The translations under genes and the position numbers were made by a program. The notes beneath the pieces are model-generated. The model ran no database searches. It was not told where the DNA came from and worked only from the letters and a program-made list of their open reading frames with translations. Below are positions 14,601 through 29,000 of a stretch of 64,000 nucleotides of DNA, one piece after another. How positions within the stretch are numbered: position 1 is the stretch's first letter; every line of letters begins with the position of its first letter. Where the stretch lies: contig NW_027288846.1 of the NCBI RefSeq assembly GCF_037975245.1, positions 1-64,000 on the forward strand. Direction: 5' to 3'. Origin of the DNA: Apostichopus japonicus (lineage: Eukaryota; Echinodermata; Holothuroidea; Aspidochirotida; Stichopodidae).

Positions 14601-17600
14601 CCGTGTAGGCACTTGCTGTAAAAGGTCGGCAAAAGACGTCATCACCCGGGGTTCGAACCACGGATGCAAAAGAGAGTCTCGCTCATCAGCTCGTACAGTG
14701 CGCCGAGCCATCGCGCCACTGTATGGACTGAGATATTAGGCCGATTAACTAACACTTACAGCTCCCCGTGTAGGCACTTGCTGTAAAAGGTCGGCAAAAG
14801 ACGTCATCACCCGGGGTTCGAACCACGGATGCAAAAGAGAGTCTCGCTCATCAGCTCGTACAGTGCGCCGAGCCATCGCGCCACTGTATGGACTGAGATA
14901 TTAGGCCGATTAACTAACACTTACAGCTCCCCGTGTAGGCACTTGCTGTAAAAGGTCGGCAAAAGACGTCATCACCCGGGGTTCGAACCACGGATGCAAA
15001 AGAGAGTCTCGCTCATCAGCTCGTACAGTGCGCCGAGCCATCGCGCCACTGTATGGACTGAGATATTAGGCCGATTAACTAACACTTACAGCTCCCCGTG
15101 TAGGCACTTGCTGTAAAAGGTCGGCAAAAGACGTCATCACCCGGGGTTCGAACCACGGATGCAAAAGAGAGTCTCGCTCATCAGCTCGTACAGTGCGCCG
15201 AGCCATCGCGCCACTGTATGGACTGAGATATTAGGCCGATTAACTAACACTTACAGCTCCCCGTGTAGGCACTTGCTGTAAAAGGTCGGCAAAAGACGTC
15301 ATCACCCGGGGTTCGAACCACGGATGCAAAAGAGAGTCTCGCTCATCAGCTCGTACAGTGCGCCGAGCCATCGCGCCACTGTATGGACTGAGATATTAGG
15401 CCGATTAACTAACACTTACAGCTCCCCGTGTAGGCACTTGCTGTAAAAGGTCGGCAAAAGACGTCATCACCCGGGGTTCGAACCACGGATGCAAAAGAGA
15501 GTCTCGCTCATCAGCTCGTACAGTGCGCCGAGCCATCGCGCCACTGTATGGACTGAGATCTTAGGCCGATTAACTAACACTTACAGCTCCCCGTGTAGGC
15601 ACTTGCTGTAAAAGGTCGGCAAAAGACGTCATCACCCGGGGTTCGAACCACGGATGCAAAAGAGAGTCTCGCTCATCAGCTCGTACAGTGCGCCGAGCCA
15701 TCGCGCCACTGTATGGACTGAGATCTTAGGCCGATTAACTAACACTTACAGCTCCCCGTGTAGGCACTTGCTGTAAAAGGTCGGCAAAAGACGTCATCAC
15801 CCGGGGTTCGAACCACGGATGCAAAAGAGAGTCTCGCTCATCAGCTCGTACAGTGCGCCGAGCCATCGCGCCACTGTATGGACTGAGATCTTAGGCCGAT
15901 TAACTAACACTTACAGCTCCCCGTGTAGGCACTTGCTGTAAAAGGTCGGCAAAAGACGTCATCACCCGGGGTTCGAACCACGGATGCAAAAGAGAGTCTC
16001 GCTCATCAGCTCGTACAGTGCGCCGAGCCATCGCGCCACTGTATGGACTGAGATATTAGGCCGATTAACTAACACTTACAGCTCCCCGTGTAGGCACTTG
16101 CTGTAAAAGGTCGGCAAAAGACGTCATCACCCGGGGTTCGAACCACGGATGCAAAAGAGAGTCTCGCTCATCAGCTCGTACAGTGCGCCGAGCCATCGCG
16201 CCACTGTATGGACTGAGATATTAGGCCGATTAACTAACACTTACAGCTCCCCGTGTAGGCACTTGCTGTAAAAGGTCGGCAAAAGACGTCATCACCCGGG
16301 GTTCGAACCACGGATGCAAAAGAGAGTCTCGCTCATCAGCTCGTACAGTGCGCCGAGCCATCGCGCCACTGTATGGACTGAGATATTAGGCCGATTAACT
16401 AACACTTACAGCTCCCCGTGTAGGCACTTGCTGTAAAAGGTCGGCAAAAGACGTCATCACCCGGGGTTCGAACCACGGATGCAAAAGAGAGTCTCGCTCA
16501 TCAGCTCGTACAGTGCGCCGAGCCATCGCGCCACTGTATGGACTGAGATATTAGGCCGATTAACTAACACTTACAGCTCCCCGTGTAGGCACTTGCTGTA
16601 AAAGGTCGGCAAAAGACGTCATCACCCGGGGTTCGAACCACGGATGCAAAAGAGAGTCTCGCTCATCAGCTCGTACAGTGCGCCGAGCCATCGCGCCACT
16701 GTATGGACTGAGATATTAGGCCGATTAACTAACACTTACAGCTCCCCGTGTAGGCACTTGCTGTAAAAGGTCGGCAAAAGACGTCATCACCCGGGGTTCG
16801 AACCACGGATGCAAAAGAGAGTCTCGCTCATCAGCTCGTACAGTGCGCCGAGCCATCGCGCCACTGTATGGACTGAGATATTAGGCCGATTAACTAACAC
16901 TTACAGCTCCCCGTGTAGGCACTTGCTGTAAAAGGTCGGCAAAAGACGTCATCACCCGGGGTTCGAACCACGGATGCAAAAGAGAGTCTCGCTCATCAGC
17001 TCGTACAGTGCGCCGAGCCATCGCGCCACTGTATGGACTGAGATATTAGGCCGATTAACTAACACTTACAGCTCCCCGTGTAGGCACTTGCTGTAAAAGG
17101 TCGGCAAAAGACGTCATCACCCGGGGTTCGAACCACGGATGCAAAAGAGAGTCTCGCTCATCAGCTCGTACAGTGCGCCGAGCCATCGCGCCACTGTATG
17201 GACTGAGATATTAGGCCGATTAACTAACACTTACAGCTCCCCGTGTAGGCACTTGCTGTAAAAGGTCGGCAAAAGACGTCATCACCCGGGGTTCGAACCA
17301 CGGATGCAAAAGAGAGTCTCGCTCATCAGCTCGTACAGTGCGCCGAGCCATCGCGCCACTGTATGGACTGAGATATTAGGCCGATTAACTAACACTTACA
17401 GCTCCCCGTGTAGGCACTTGCTGTAAAAGGTCGGCAAAAGACGTCATCACCCGGGGTTCGAACCACGGATGCAAAAGAGAGTCTCGCTCATCAGCTCGTA
17501 CAGTGCGCCGAGCCATCGCGCCACTGTATGGACTGAGATATTAGGCCGATTAACTAACACTTACAGCTCCCCGTGTAGGCACTTGCTGTAAAAGGTCGGC

Positions 17601-19137
17601 AAAAGACGTCATCACCCGGGGTTCGAACCACGGATGCAAAAGAGAGTCTCGCTCATCAGCTCGTACAGTGCGCCGAGCCATCGCGCCACTGTATGGACTG
17701 AGATATTAGGCCGATTAACTAACACTTACAGCTCCCCGTGTAGGCACTTGCTGTAAAAGGTCGGCAAAAGACGTCATCACCCGGGGTTCGAACCACGGAT
17801 GCAAAAGAGAGTCTCGCTCATCAGCTCGTACAGTGCGCCGAGCCATCGCGCCACTGTATGGACTGAGATATTAGGCCGATTAACTAACACTTACAGCTCC
17901 CCGTGTAGGCACTTGCTGTAAAAGGTCGGCAAAAGACGTCATCACCCGGGGTTCGAACCACGGATGCAAAAGAGAGTCTCGCTCATCAGCTCGTACAGTG
18001 CGCCGAGCCATCGCGCCACTGTATGGACTGAGATATTAGGCCGATTAACTAACACTTACAGCTCCCCGTGTAGGCACTTGCTGTAAAAGGTCGGCAAAAG
18101 ACGTCATCACCCGGGGTTCGAACCACGGATGCAAAAGAGAGTCTCGCTCATCAGCTCGTACAGTGCGCCGAGCCATCGCGCCACTGTATGGACTGAGATA
18201 TTAGGCCGATTAACTAACACTTACAGCTCCCCGTGTAGGCACTTGCTGTAAAAGGTCGGCAAAAGACGTCATCACCCGGGGTTCGAACCACGGATGCAAA
18301 AGAGAGTCTCGCTCATCAGCTCGTACAGTGCGCCGAGCCATCGCGCCACTGTATGGACTGAGATATTAGGCCGATTAACTAACACTTACAGCTCCCCGTG
18401 TAGGCACTTGCTGTAAAAGGTCGGCAAAAGACGTCATCACCCGGGGTTCGAACCACGGATGCAAAAGAGAGTCTCGCTCATCAGCTCGTACAGTGCGCCG
18501 AGCCATCGCGCCACTGTATGGACTGAGATATTAGGCCGATTAACTAACACTTACAGCTCCCCGTGTAGGCACTTGCTGTAAAAGGTCGGCAAAAGACGTC
18601 ATCACCCGGGGTTCGAACCACGGATGCAAAAGAGAGTCTCGCTCATCAGCTCGTACAGTGCGCCGAGCCATCGCGCCACTGTATGGACTGAGATATTAGG
18701 CCGATTAACTAACACTTACAGCTCCCCGTGTAGGCACTTGCTGTAAAAGGTCGGCAAAAGACGTCATCACCCGGGGTTCGAACCACGGATGCAAAAGAGA
18801 GTCTCGCTCATCAGCTCGTACAGTGCGCCGAGCCATCGCGCCACTGTATGGACTGAGATATTAGGCCGATTAACTAACACTTACAGCTCCCCGTGTAGGC
18901 ACTTGCTGTAAAAGGTCGGCAAAAGACGTCATCACCCGGGGTTCGAACCACGGATGCAAAAGAGAGTCTCGCTCATCAGCTCGTACAGTGCGCCGAGCCA
19001 TCGCGCCACTGTATGGACTGAGATATTAGGCCGATTAACTAACACTTACAGCTCCCCGTGTAGGCACTTGCTGTAAAAGGTCGGCAAAAGACGTCATCAC
19101 CCGGGGTTCGAACCACGGATGCAAAAGAGAGTCTCGC
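5608..19137. repeat. array segment II: 82 consecutive units with T71C
   Basis: From the C at 5678 to the C at 19043 every unit reads aactaacac instead of aactaatac at unit position 71. There are no indels in the block. Units 95-97 inside it additionally carry A53C. Both edges are sharp, one unit to the next. A single change carried by 82 adjacent units is best explained by local amplification of one variant unit or by gene conversion along the array. Confidence 0.95.
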
Positions 19138-20772
19138 TCATCAGCTCGTACAGTGCGCCGAGCCATCGCGCCACTGTATGGACTGAGATATTAGGCCGAT
19201 TAACTAATACTTACAGCTCCCCGTGTAGGCACTTGCTGTAAAAGGTCGGCAAAAGACGTCATCACCCGGGGTTCGAACCACGGATGCAAAAGAGAGTCTC
19301 GCTCATCAGCTCGTACAGTGCGCCGAGCCATCGCGCCACTGTATGGACTGAGATATTAGGCCGATTAACTAATACTTACAGCTCCCCGTGTAGGCACTTG
19401 CTGTAAAAGGTCGGCAAAAGACGTCATCACCCGGGGTTCGAACCACGGATGCAAAAGAGAGTCTCGCTCATCAGCTCGTACAGTGCGCCGAGCCATCGCG
19501 CCACTGTATGGACTGAGATATTAGGCCGATTAACTAATACTTACAGCTCCCCGTGTAGGCACTTGCTGTAAAAGGTCGGCAAAAGACGTCATCACCCGGG
19601 GTTCGAACCACGGATGCAAAAGAGAGTCTCGCTCATCAGCTCGTACAGTGCGCCGAGCCATCGCGCCACTGTATGGACTGAGATATTAGGCCGATTAACT
19701 AATACTTACAGCTCCCCGTGTAGGCACTTGCTGTAAAAGGTCGGCAAAAGACGTCATCACCCGGGGTTCGAACCACGGATGCAAAAGAGAGTCTCGCTCA
19801 TCAGCTCGTACAGTGCGCCGAGCCATCGCGCCACTGTATGGACTGAGATATTAGGCCGATTAACTAATACTTACAGCTCCCCGTGTAGGCACTTGCTGTA
19901 AAAGGTCGGCAAAAGACGTCATCACCCGGGGTTCGAACCACGGATGCAAAAGAGAGTCTCGCTCATCAGCTCGTACAGTGCGCCGAGCCATCGCGCCACT
20001 GTATGGACTGAGATATTAGGCCGATTAACTAATACTTACAGCTCCCCGTGTAGGCACTTGCTGTAAAAGGTCGGCAAAAGACGTCATCACCCGGGGTTCG
20101 AACCACGGATGCAAAAGAGAGTCTCGCTCATCAGCTCGTACAGTGCGCCGAGCCATCGCGCCACTGTATGGACTGAGATATTAGGCCGATTAACTAATAC
20201 TTACAGCTCCCCGTGTAGGCACTTGCTGTAAAAGGTCGGCAAAAGACGTCATCACCCGGGGTTCGAACCACGGATGCAAAAGAGAGTCTCGCTCATCAGC
20301 TCGTACAGTGCGCCGAGCCATCGCGCCACTGTATGGACTGAGATATTAGGCCGATTAACTAATACTTACAGCTCCCCGTGTAGGCACTTGCTGTAAAAGG
20401 TCGGCAAAAGACGTCATCACCCGGGGTTCGAACCACGGATGCAAAAGAGAGTCTCGCTCATCAGCTCGTACAGTGCGCCGAGCCATCGCGCCACTGTATG
20501 GACTGAGATATTAGGCCGATTAACTAATACTTACAGCTCCCCGTGTAGGCACTTGCTGTAAAAGGTCGGCAAAAGACGTCATCACCCGGGGTTCGAACCA
20601 CGGATGCAAAAGAGAGTCTCGCTCATCAGCTCGTACAGTGCGCCGAGCCATCGCGCCACTGTATGGACTGAGATATTAGGCCGATTAACTAATACTTACA
20701 GCTCCCCGTGTAGGCACTTGCTGTAAAAGGTCGGCAAAAGACGTCATCACCCGGGGTTCGAACCACGGATGC
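6103..20772. repeat. second-order repeat, left copy (offset 43,228 bp)
   Basis: This interval, starting at unit 38, matches 49331-64000 in every landmark I can check: phase, T71C run, A53C triplet, right edge of the run and following base-type units. The repeat period is 262 monomers minus 2 bp. The full period would also include segments III-V, whose second copy would lie beyond the window. Confidence 0.88.
15508..16002. repeat. A53C triplet, left copy (units 95-97)
   Basis: Three consecutive units read gagatctt instead of gagatatt, with C at 15560, 15725 and 15890. The change creates a BglII site (AGATCT) not present in the base unit. The triplet lies 60 units after the start and 19 units before the end of the T71C block, the same distance from the right edge as in the right copy at 58736-59230. 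Confidence 0.95.
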
Positions 20773-23700
20773 AAAAGAGAGTCTCGCTCATCAGCTCGTA
20801 CAGTGCGCCGAGCCATCGCGCCACTGTATGGACTGAGATATTAGGCCGATTAACTAATACTTACAGCTCCCCGTGTAGGCACTTGCTGTAAAAGGTCGGC
20901 AAAAGACGTCATCACCCGGGGTTCGAACCACGGATGCAAAAGAGAGTCTCGCTCATCAGCTCGTACAGTGCGCCGAGCCATCGCGCCACTGTATGGACTG
21001 AGATATTAGGCCGATTAACTAATACTTACAGCTCCCCGTGTAGGCACTTGCTGTAAAAGGTCGGCAAAAGACGTCATCACCCGGGGTTCGAACCACGGAT
21101 GCAAAAGAGAGTCTCGCTCATCAGCTCGTACAGTGCGCCGAGCCATCGCGCCACTGTATGGACTGAGATATTAGGCCGATTAACTAATACTTACAGCTCC
21201 CCGTGTAGGCACTTGCTGTAAAAGGTCGGCAAAAGACGTCATCACCCGGGGTTCGAACCACGGATGCAAAAGAGAGTCTCGCTCATCAGCTCGTACAGTG
21301 CGCCGAGCCATCGCGCCACTGTATGGACTGAGATATTAGGCCGATTAACTAATACTTACAGCTCCCCGTGTAGGCACTTGCTGTAAAAGGTCGGCAAAAG
21401 ACGTCATCACCCGGGGTTCGAACCACGGATGCAAAAGAGAGTCTCGCTCATCAGCTCGTACAGTGCGCCGAGCCATCGCGCCACTGTATGGACTGAGATA
21501 TTAGGCCGATTAACTAATACTTACAGCTCCCCGTGTAGGCACTTGCTGTAAAAGGTCGGCAAAAGACGTCATCACCCGGGGTTCGAACCACGGATGCAAA
21601 AGAGAGTCTCGCTCATCAGCTCGTACAGTGCGCCGAGCCATCGCGCCACTGTATGGACTGAGATATTAGGCCGATTAACTAATACTTACAGCTCCCCGTG
21701 TAGGCACTTGCTGTAAAAGGTCGGCAAAAGACGTCATCACCCGGGGTTCGAACCACGGATGCAAAAGAGAGTCTCGCTCATCAGCTCGTACAGTGCGCCG
21801 AGCCATCGCGCCACTGTATGGACTGAGATATTAGGCCGATTAACTAATACTTACAGCTCCCCGTGTAGGCACTTGCTGTAAAAGGTCGGCAAAAGACGTC
21901 ATCACCCGGGGTTCGAACCACGGATGCAAAAGAGAGTCTCGCTCATCAGCTCGTACAGTGCGCCGAGCCATCGCGCCACTGTATGGACTGAGATATTAGG
22001 CCGATTAACTAATACTTACAGCTCCCCGTGTAGGCACTTGCTGTAAAAGGTCGGCAAAAGACGTCATCACCCGGGGTTCGAACCACGGATGCAAAAGAGA
22101 GTCTCGCTCATCAGCTCGTACAGTGCGCCGAGCCATCGCGCCACTGTATGGACTGAGATATTAGGCCGATTAACTAATACTTACAGCTCCCCGTGTAGGC
22201 ACTTGCTGTAAAAGGTCGGCAAAAGACGTCATCACCCGGGGTTCGAACCACGGATGCAAAAGAGAGTCTCGCTCATCAGCTCGTACAGTGCGCCGAGCCA
22301 TCGCGCCACTGTATGGACTGAGATATTAGGCCGATTAACTAATACTTACAGCTCCCCGTGTAGGCACTTGCTGTAAAAGGTCGGCAAAAGACGTCATCAC
22401 CCGGGGTTCGAACCACGGATGCAAAAGAGAGTCTCGCTCATCAGCTCGTACAGTGCGCCGAGCCATCGCGCCACTGTATGGACTGAGATATTAGGCCGAT
22501 TAACTAATACTTACAGCTCCCCGTGTAGGCACTTGCTGTAAAAGGTCGGCAAAAGACGTCATCACCCGGGGTTCGAACCACGGATGCAAAAGAGAGTCTC
22601 GCTCATCAGCTCGTACAGTGCGCCGAGCCATCGCGCCACTGTATGGACTGAGATATTAGGCCGATTAACTAATACTTACAGCTCCCCGTGTAGGCACTTG
22701 CTGTAAAAGGTCGGCAAAAGACGTCATCACCCGGGGTTCGAACCACGGATGCAAAAGAGAGTCTCGCTCATCAGCTCGTACAGTGCGCCGAGCCATCGCG
22801 CCACTGTATGGACTGAGATATTAGGCCGATTAACTAATACTTACAGCTCCCCGTGTAGGCACTTGCTGTAAAAGGTCGGCAAAAGACGTCATCACCCGGG
22901 GTTCGAACCACGGATGCAAAAGAGAGTCTCGCTCATCAGCTCGTACAGTGCGCCGAGCCATCGCGCCACTGTATGGACTGAGATATTAGGCCGATTAACT
23001 AATACTTACAGCTCCCCGTGTAGGCACTTGCTGTAAAAGGTCGGCAAAAGACGTCATCACCCGGGGTTCGAACCACGGATGCAAAAGAGAGTCTCGCTCA
23101 TCAGCTCGTACAGTGCGCCGAGCCATCGCGCCACTGTATGGACTGAGATATTAGGCCGATTAACTAATACTTACAGCTCCCCGTGTAGGCACTTGCTGTA
23201 AAAGGTCGGCAAAAGACGTCATCACCCGGGGTTCGAACCACGGATGCAAAAGAGAGTCTCGCTCATCAGCTCGTACAGTGCGCCGAGCCATCGCGCCACT
23301 GTATGGACTGAGATATTAGGCCGATTAACTAATACTTACAGCTCCCCGTGTAGGCACTTGCTGTAAAAGGTCGGCAAAAGACGTCATCACCCGGGGTTCG
23401 AACCACGGATGCAAAAGAGAGTCTCGCTCATCAGCTCGTACAGTGCGCCGAGCCATCGCGCCACTGTATGGACTGAGATATTAGGCCGATTAACTAATAC
23501 TTACAGCTCCCCGTGTAGGCACTTGCTGTAAAAGGTCGGCAAAAGACGTCATCACCCGGGGTTCGAACCACGGATGCAAAAGAGAGTCTCGCTCATCAGC
23601 TCGTACAGTGCGCCGAGCCATCGCGCCACTGTATGGACTGAGATATTAGGCCGATTAACTAATACTTACAGCTCCCCGTGTAGGCACTTGCTGTAAAAGG

Positions 23701-26067
23701 TCGGCAAAAGACGTCATCACCCGGGGTTCGAACCACGGATGCAAAAGAGAGTCTCGCTCATCAGCTCGTACAGTGCGCCGAGCCATCGCGCCACTGTATG
23801 GACTGAGATATTAGGCCGATTAACTAATACTTACAGCTCCCCGTGTAGGCACTTGCTGTAAAAGGTCGGCAAAAGACGTCATCACCCGGGGTTCGAACCA
23901 CGGATGCAAAAGAGAGTCTCGCTCATCAGCTCGTACAGTGCGCCGAGCCATCGCGCCACTGTATGGACTGAGATATTAGGCCGATTAACTAATACTTACA
24001 GCTCCCCGTGTAGGCACTTGCTGTAAAAGGTCGGCAAAAGACGTCATCACCCGGGGTTCGAACCACGGATGCAAAAGAGAGTCTCGCTCATCAGCTCGTA
24101 CAGTGCGCCGAGCCATCGCGCCACTGTATGGACTGAGATATTAGGCCGATTAACTAATACTTACAGCTCCCCGTGTAGGCACTTGCTGTAAAAGGTCGGC
24201 AAAAGACGTCATCACCCGGGGTTCGAACCACGGATGCAAAAGAGAGTCTCGCTCATCAGCTCGTACAGTGCGCCGAGCCATCGCGCCACTGTATGGACTG
24301 AGATATTAGGCCGATTAACTAATACTTACAGCTCCCCGTGTAGGCACTTGCTGTAAAAGGTCGGCAAAAGACGTCATCACCCGGGGTTCGAACCACGGAT
24401 GCAAAAGAGAGTCTCGCTCATCAGCTCGTACAGTGCGCCGAGCCATCGCGCCACTGTATGGACTGAGATATTAGGCCGATTAACTAATACTTACAGCTCC
24501 CCGTGTAGGCACTTGCTGTAAAAGGTCGGCAAAAGACGTCATCACCCGGGGTTCGAACCACGGATGCAAAAGAGAGTCTCGCTCATCAGCTCGTACAGTG
24601 CGCCGAGCCATCGCGCCACTGTATGGACTGAGATATTAGGCCGATTAACTAATACTTACAGCTCCCCGTGTAGGCACTTGCTGTAAAAGGTCGGCAAAAG
24701 ACGTCATCACCCGGGGTTCGAACCACGGATGCAAAAGAGAGTCTCGCTCATCAGCTCGTACAGTGCGCCGAGCCATCGCGCCACTGTATGGACTGAGATA
24801 TTAGGCCGATTAACTAATACTTACAGCTCCCCGTGTAGGCACTTGCTGTAAAAGGTCGGCAAAAGACGTCATCACCCGGGGTTCGAACCACGGATGCAAA
24901 AGAGAGTCTCGCTCATCAGCTCGTACAGTGCGCCGAGCCATCGCGCCACTGTATGGACTGAGATATTAGGCCGATTAACTAATACTTACAGCTCCCCGTG
25001 TAGGCACTTGCTGTAAAAGGTCGGCAAAAGACGTCATCACCCGGGGTTCGAACCACGGATGCAAAAGAGAGTCTCGCTCATCAGCTCGTACAGTGCGCCG
25101 AGCCATCGCGCCACTGTATGGACTGAGATATTAGGCCGATTAACTAATACTTACAGCTCCCCGTGTAGGCACTTGCTGTAAAAGGTCGGCAAAAGACGTC
25201 ATCACCCGGGGTTCGAACCACGGATGCAAAAGAGAGTCTCGCTCATCAGCTCGTACAGTGCGCCGAGCCATCGCGCCACTGTATGGACTGAGATATTAGG
25301 CCGATTAACTAATACTTACAGCTCCCCGTGTAGGCACTTGCTGTAAAAGGTCGGCAAAAGACGTCATCACCCGGGGTTCGAACCACGGATGCAAAAGAGA
25401 GTCTCGCTCATCAGCTCGTACAGTGCGCCGAGCCATCGCGCCACTGTATGGACTGAGATATTAGGCCGATTAACTAATACTTACAGCTCCCCGTGTAGGC
25501 ACTTGCTGTAAAAGGTCGGCAAAAGACGTCATCACCCGGGGTTCGAACCACGGATGCAAAAGAGAGTCTCGCTCATCAGCTCGTACAGTGCGCCGAGCCA
25601 TCGCGCCACTGTATGGACTGAGATATTAGGCCGATTAACTAATACTTACAGCTCCCCGTGTAGGCACTTGCTGTAAAAGGTCGGCAAAAGACGTCATCAC
25701 CCGGGGTTCGAACCACGGATGCAAAAGAGAGTCTCGCTCATCAGCTCGTACAGTGCGCCGAGCCATCGCGCCACTGTATGGACTGAGATATTAGGCCGAT
25801 TAACTAATACTTACAGCTCCCCGTGTAGGCACTTGCTGTAAAAGGTCGGCAAAAGACGTCATCACCCGGGGTTCGAACCACGGATGCAAAAGAGAGTCTC
25901 GCTCATCAGCTCGTACAGTGCGCCGAGCCATCGCGCCACTGTATGGACTGAGATATTAGGCCGATTAACTAATACTTACAGCTCCCCGTGTAGGCACTTG
26001 CTGTAAAAGGTCGGCAAAAGACGTCATCACCCGGGGTTCGAACCACGGATGCAAAAGAGAGTCTCGC
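19138..26067. repeat. array segment III: 42 base-type units
   Basis: Units 117-158 return to T71 (first T at 19208) with A28 and no indel. This segment of 6930 bp separates the T71C block from the A28G block. I see no variant in it. Confidence 0.93.
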
Positions 26068-29000
26068 TCATCAGCTCGTACAGTGCGCCGAGCCGTCGCG
26101 CCACTGTATGGACTGAGATATTAGGCCGATTAACTAATACTTACAGCTCCCCGTGTAGGCACTTGCTGTAAAAGGTCGGCAAAAGACGTCATCACCCGGG
26201 GTTCGAACCACGGATGCAAAAGAGAGTCTCGCTCATCAGCTCGTACAGTGCGCCGAGCCGTCGCGCCACTGTATGGACTGAGATATTAGGCCGATTAACT
26301 AATACTTACAGCTCCCCGTGTAGGCACTTGCTGTAAAAGGTCGGCAAAAGACGTCATCACCCGGGGTTCGAACCACGGATGCAAAAGAGAGTCTCGCTCA
26401 TCAGCTCGTACAGTGCGCCGAGCCGTCGCGCCACTGTATGGACTGAGATATTAGGCCGATTAACTAATACTTACAGCTCCCCGTGTAGGCACTTGCTGTA
26501 AAAGGTCGGCAAAAGACGTCATCACCCGGGGTTCGAACCACGGATGCAAAAGAGAGTCTCGCTCATCAGCTCGTACAGTGCGCCGAGCCGTCGCGCCACT
26601 GTATGGACTGAGATATTAGGCCGATTAACTAATACTTACAGCTCCCCGTGTAGGCACTTGCTGTAAAAGGTCGGCAAAAGACGTCATCACCCGGGGTTCG
26701 AACCACGGATGCAAAAGAGAGTCTCGCTCATCAGCTCGTACAGTGCGCCGAGCCGTCGCGCCACTGTATGGACTGAGATATTAGGCCGATTAACTAATAC
26801 TTACAGCTCCCCGTGTAGGCACTTGCTGTAAAAGGTCGGCAAAAGACGTCATCACCCGGGGTTCGAACCACGGATGCAAAAGAGAGTCTCGCTCATCAGC
26901 TCGTACAGTGCGCCGAGCCGTCGCGCCACTGTATGGACTGAGATATTAGGCCGATTAACTAATACTTACAGCTCCCCGTGTAGGCACTTGCTGTAAAAGG
27001 TCGGCAAAAGACGTCATCACCCGGGGTTCGAACCACGGATGCAAAAGAGAGTCTCGCTCATCAGCTCGTACAGTGCGCCGAGCCGTCGCGCCACTGTATG
27101 GACTGAGATATTAGGCCGATTAACTAATACTTACAGCTCCCCGTGTAGGCACTTGCTGTAAAAGGTCGGCAAAAGACGTCATCACCCGGGGTTCGAACCA
27201 CGGATGCAAAAGAGAGTCTCGCTCATCAGCTCGTACAGTGCGCCGAGCCGTCGCGCCACTGTATGGACTGAGATATTAGGCCGATTAACTAATACTTACA
27301 GCTCCCCGTGTAGGCACTTGCTGTAAAAGGTCGGCAAAAGACGTCATCACCCGGGGTTCGAACCACGGATGCAAAAGAGAGTCTCGCTCATCAGCTCGTA
27401 CAGTGCGCCGAGCCGTCGCGCCACTGTATGGACTGAGATATTAGGCCGATTAACTAATACTTACAGCTCCCCGTGTAGGCACTTGCTGTAAAAGGTCGGC
27501 AAAAGACGTCATCACCCGGGGTTCGAACCACGGATGCAAAAGAGAGTCTCGCTCATCAGCTCGTACAGTGCGCCGAGCCGTCGCGCCACTGTATGGACTG
27601 AGATATTAGGCCGATTAACTAATACTTACAGCTCCCCGTGTAGGCACTTGCTGTAAAAGGTCGGCAAAAGACGTCATCACCCGGGGTTCGAACCACGGAT
27701 GCAAAAGAGAGTCTCGCTCATCAGCTCGTACAGTGCGCCGAGCCGTCGCGCCACTGTATGGACTGAGATATTAGGCCGATTAACTAATACTTACAGCTCC
27801 CCGTGTAGGCACTTGCTGTAAAAGGTCGGCAAAAGACGTCATCACCCGGGGTTCGAACCACGGATGCAAAAGAGAGTCTCGCTCATCAGCTCGTACAGTG
27901 CGCCGAGCCGTCGCGCCACTGTATGGACTGAGATATTAGGCCGATTAACTAATACTTACAGCTCCCCGTGTAGGCACTTGCTGTAAAAGGTCGGCAAAAG
28001 ACGTCATCACCCGGGGTTCGAACCACGGATGCAAAAGAGAGTCTCGCTCATCAGCTCGTACAGTGCGCCGAGCCGTCGCGCCACTGTATGGACTGAGATA
28101 TTAGGCCGATTAACTAATACTTACAGCTCCCCGTGTAGGCACTTGCTGTAAAAGGTCGGCAAAAGACGTCATCACCCGGGGTTCGAACCACGGATGCAAA
28201 AGAGAGTCTCGCTCATCAGCTCGTACAGTGCGCCGAGCCGTCGCGCCACTGTATGGACTGAGATATTAGGCCGATTAACTAATACTTACAGCTCCCCGTG
28301 TAGGCACTTGCTGTAAAAGGTCGGCAAAAGACGTCATCACCCGGGGTTCGAACCACGGATGCAAAAGAGAGTCTCGCTCATCAGCTCGTACAGTGCGCCG
28401 AGCCGTCGCGCCACTGTATGGACTGAGATATTAGGCCGATTAACTAATACTTACAGCTCCCCGTGTAGGCACTTGCTGTAAAAGGTCGGCAAAAGACGTC
28501 ATCACCCGGGGTTCGAACCACGGATGCAAAAGAGAGTCTCGCTCATCAGCTCGTACAGTGCGCCGAGCCGTCGCGCCACTGTATGGACTGAGATATTAGG
28601 CCGATTAACTAATACTTACAGCTCCCCGTGTAGGCACTTGCTGTAAAAGGTCGGCAAAAGACGTCATCACCCGGGGTTCGAACCACGGATGCAAAAGAGA
28701 GTCTCGCTCATCAGCTCGTACAGTGCGCCGAGCCGTCGCGCCACTGTATGGACTGAGATATTAGGCCGATTAACTAATACTTACAGCTCCCCGTGTAGGC
28801 ACTTGCTGTAAAAGGTCGGCAAAAGACGTCATCACCCGGGGTTCGAACCACGGATGCAAAAGAGAGTCTCGCTCATCAGCTCGTACAGTGCGCCGAGCCG
28901 TCGCGCCACTGTATGGACTGAGATATTAGGCCGATTAACTAATACTTACAGCTCCCCGTGTAGGCACTTGCTGTAAAAGGTCGGCAAAAGACGTCATCAC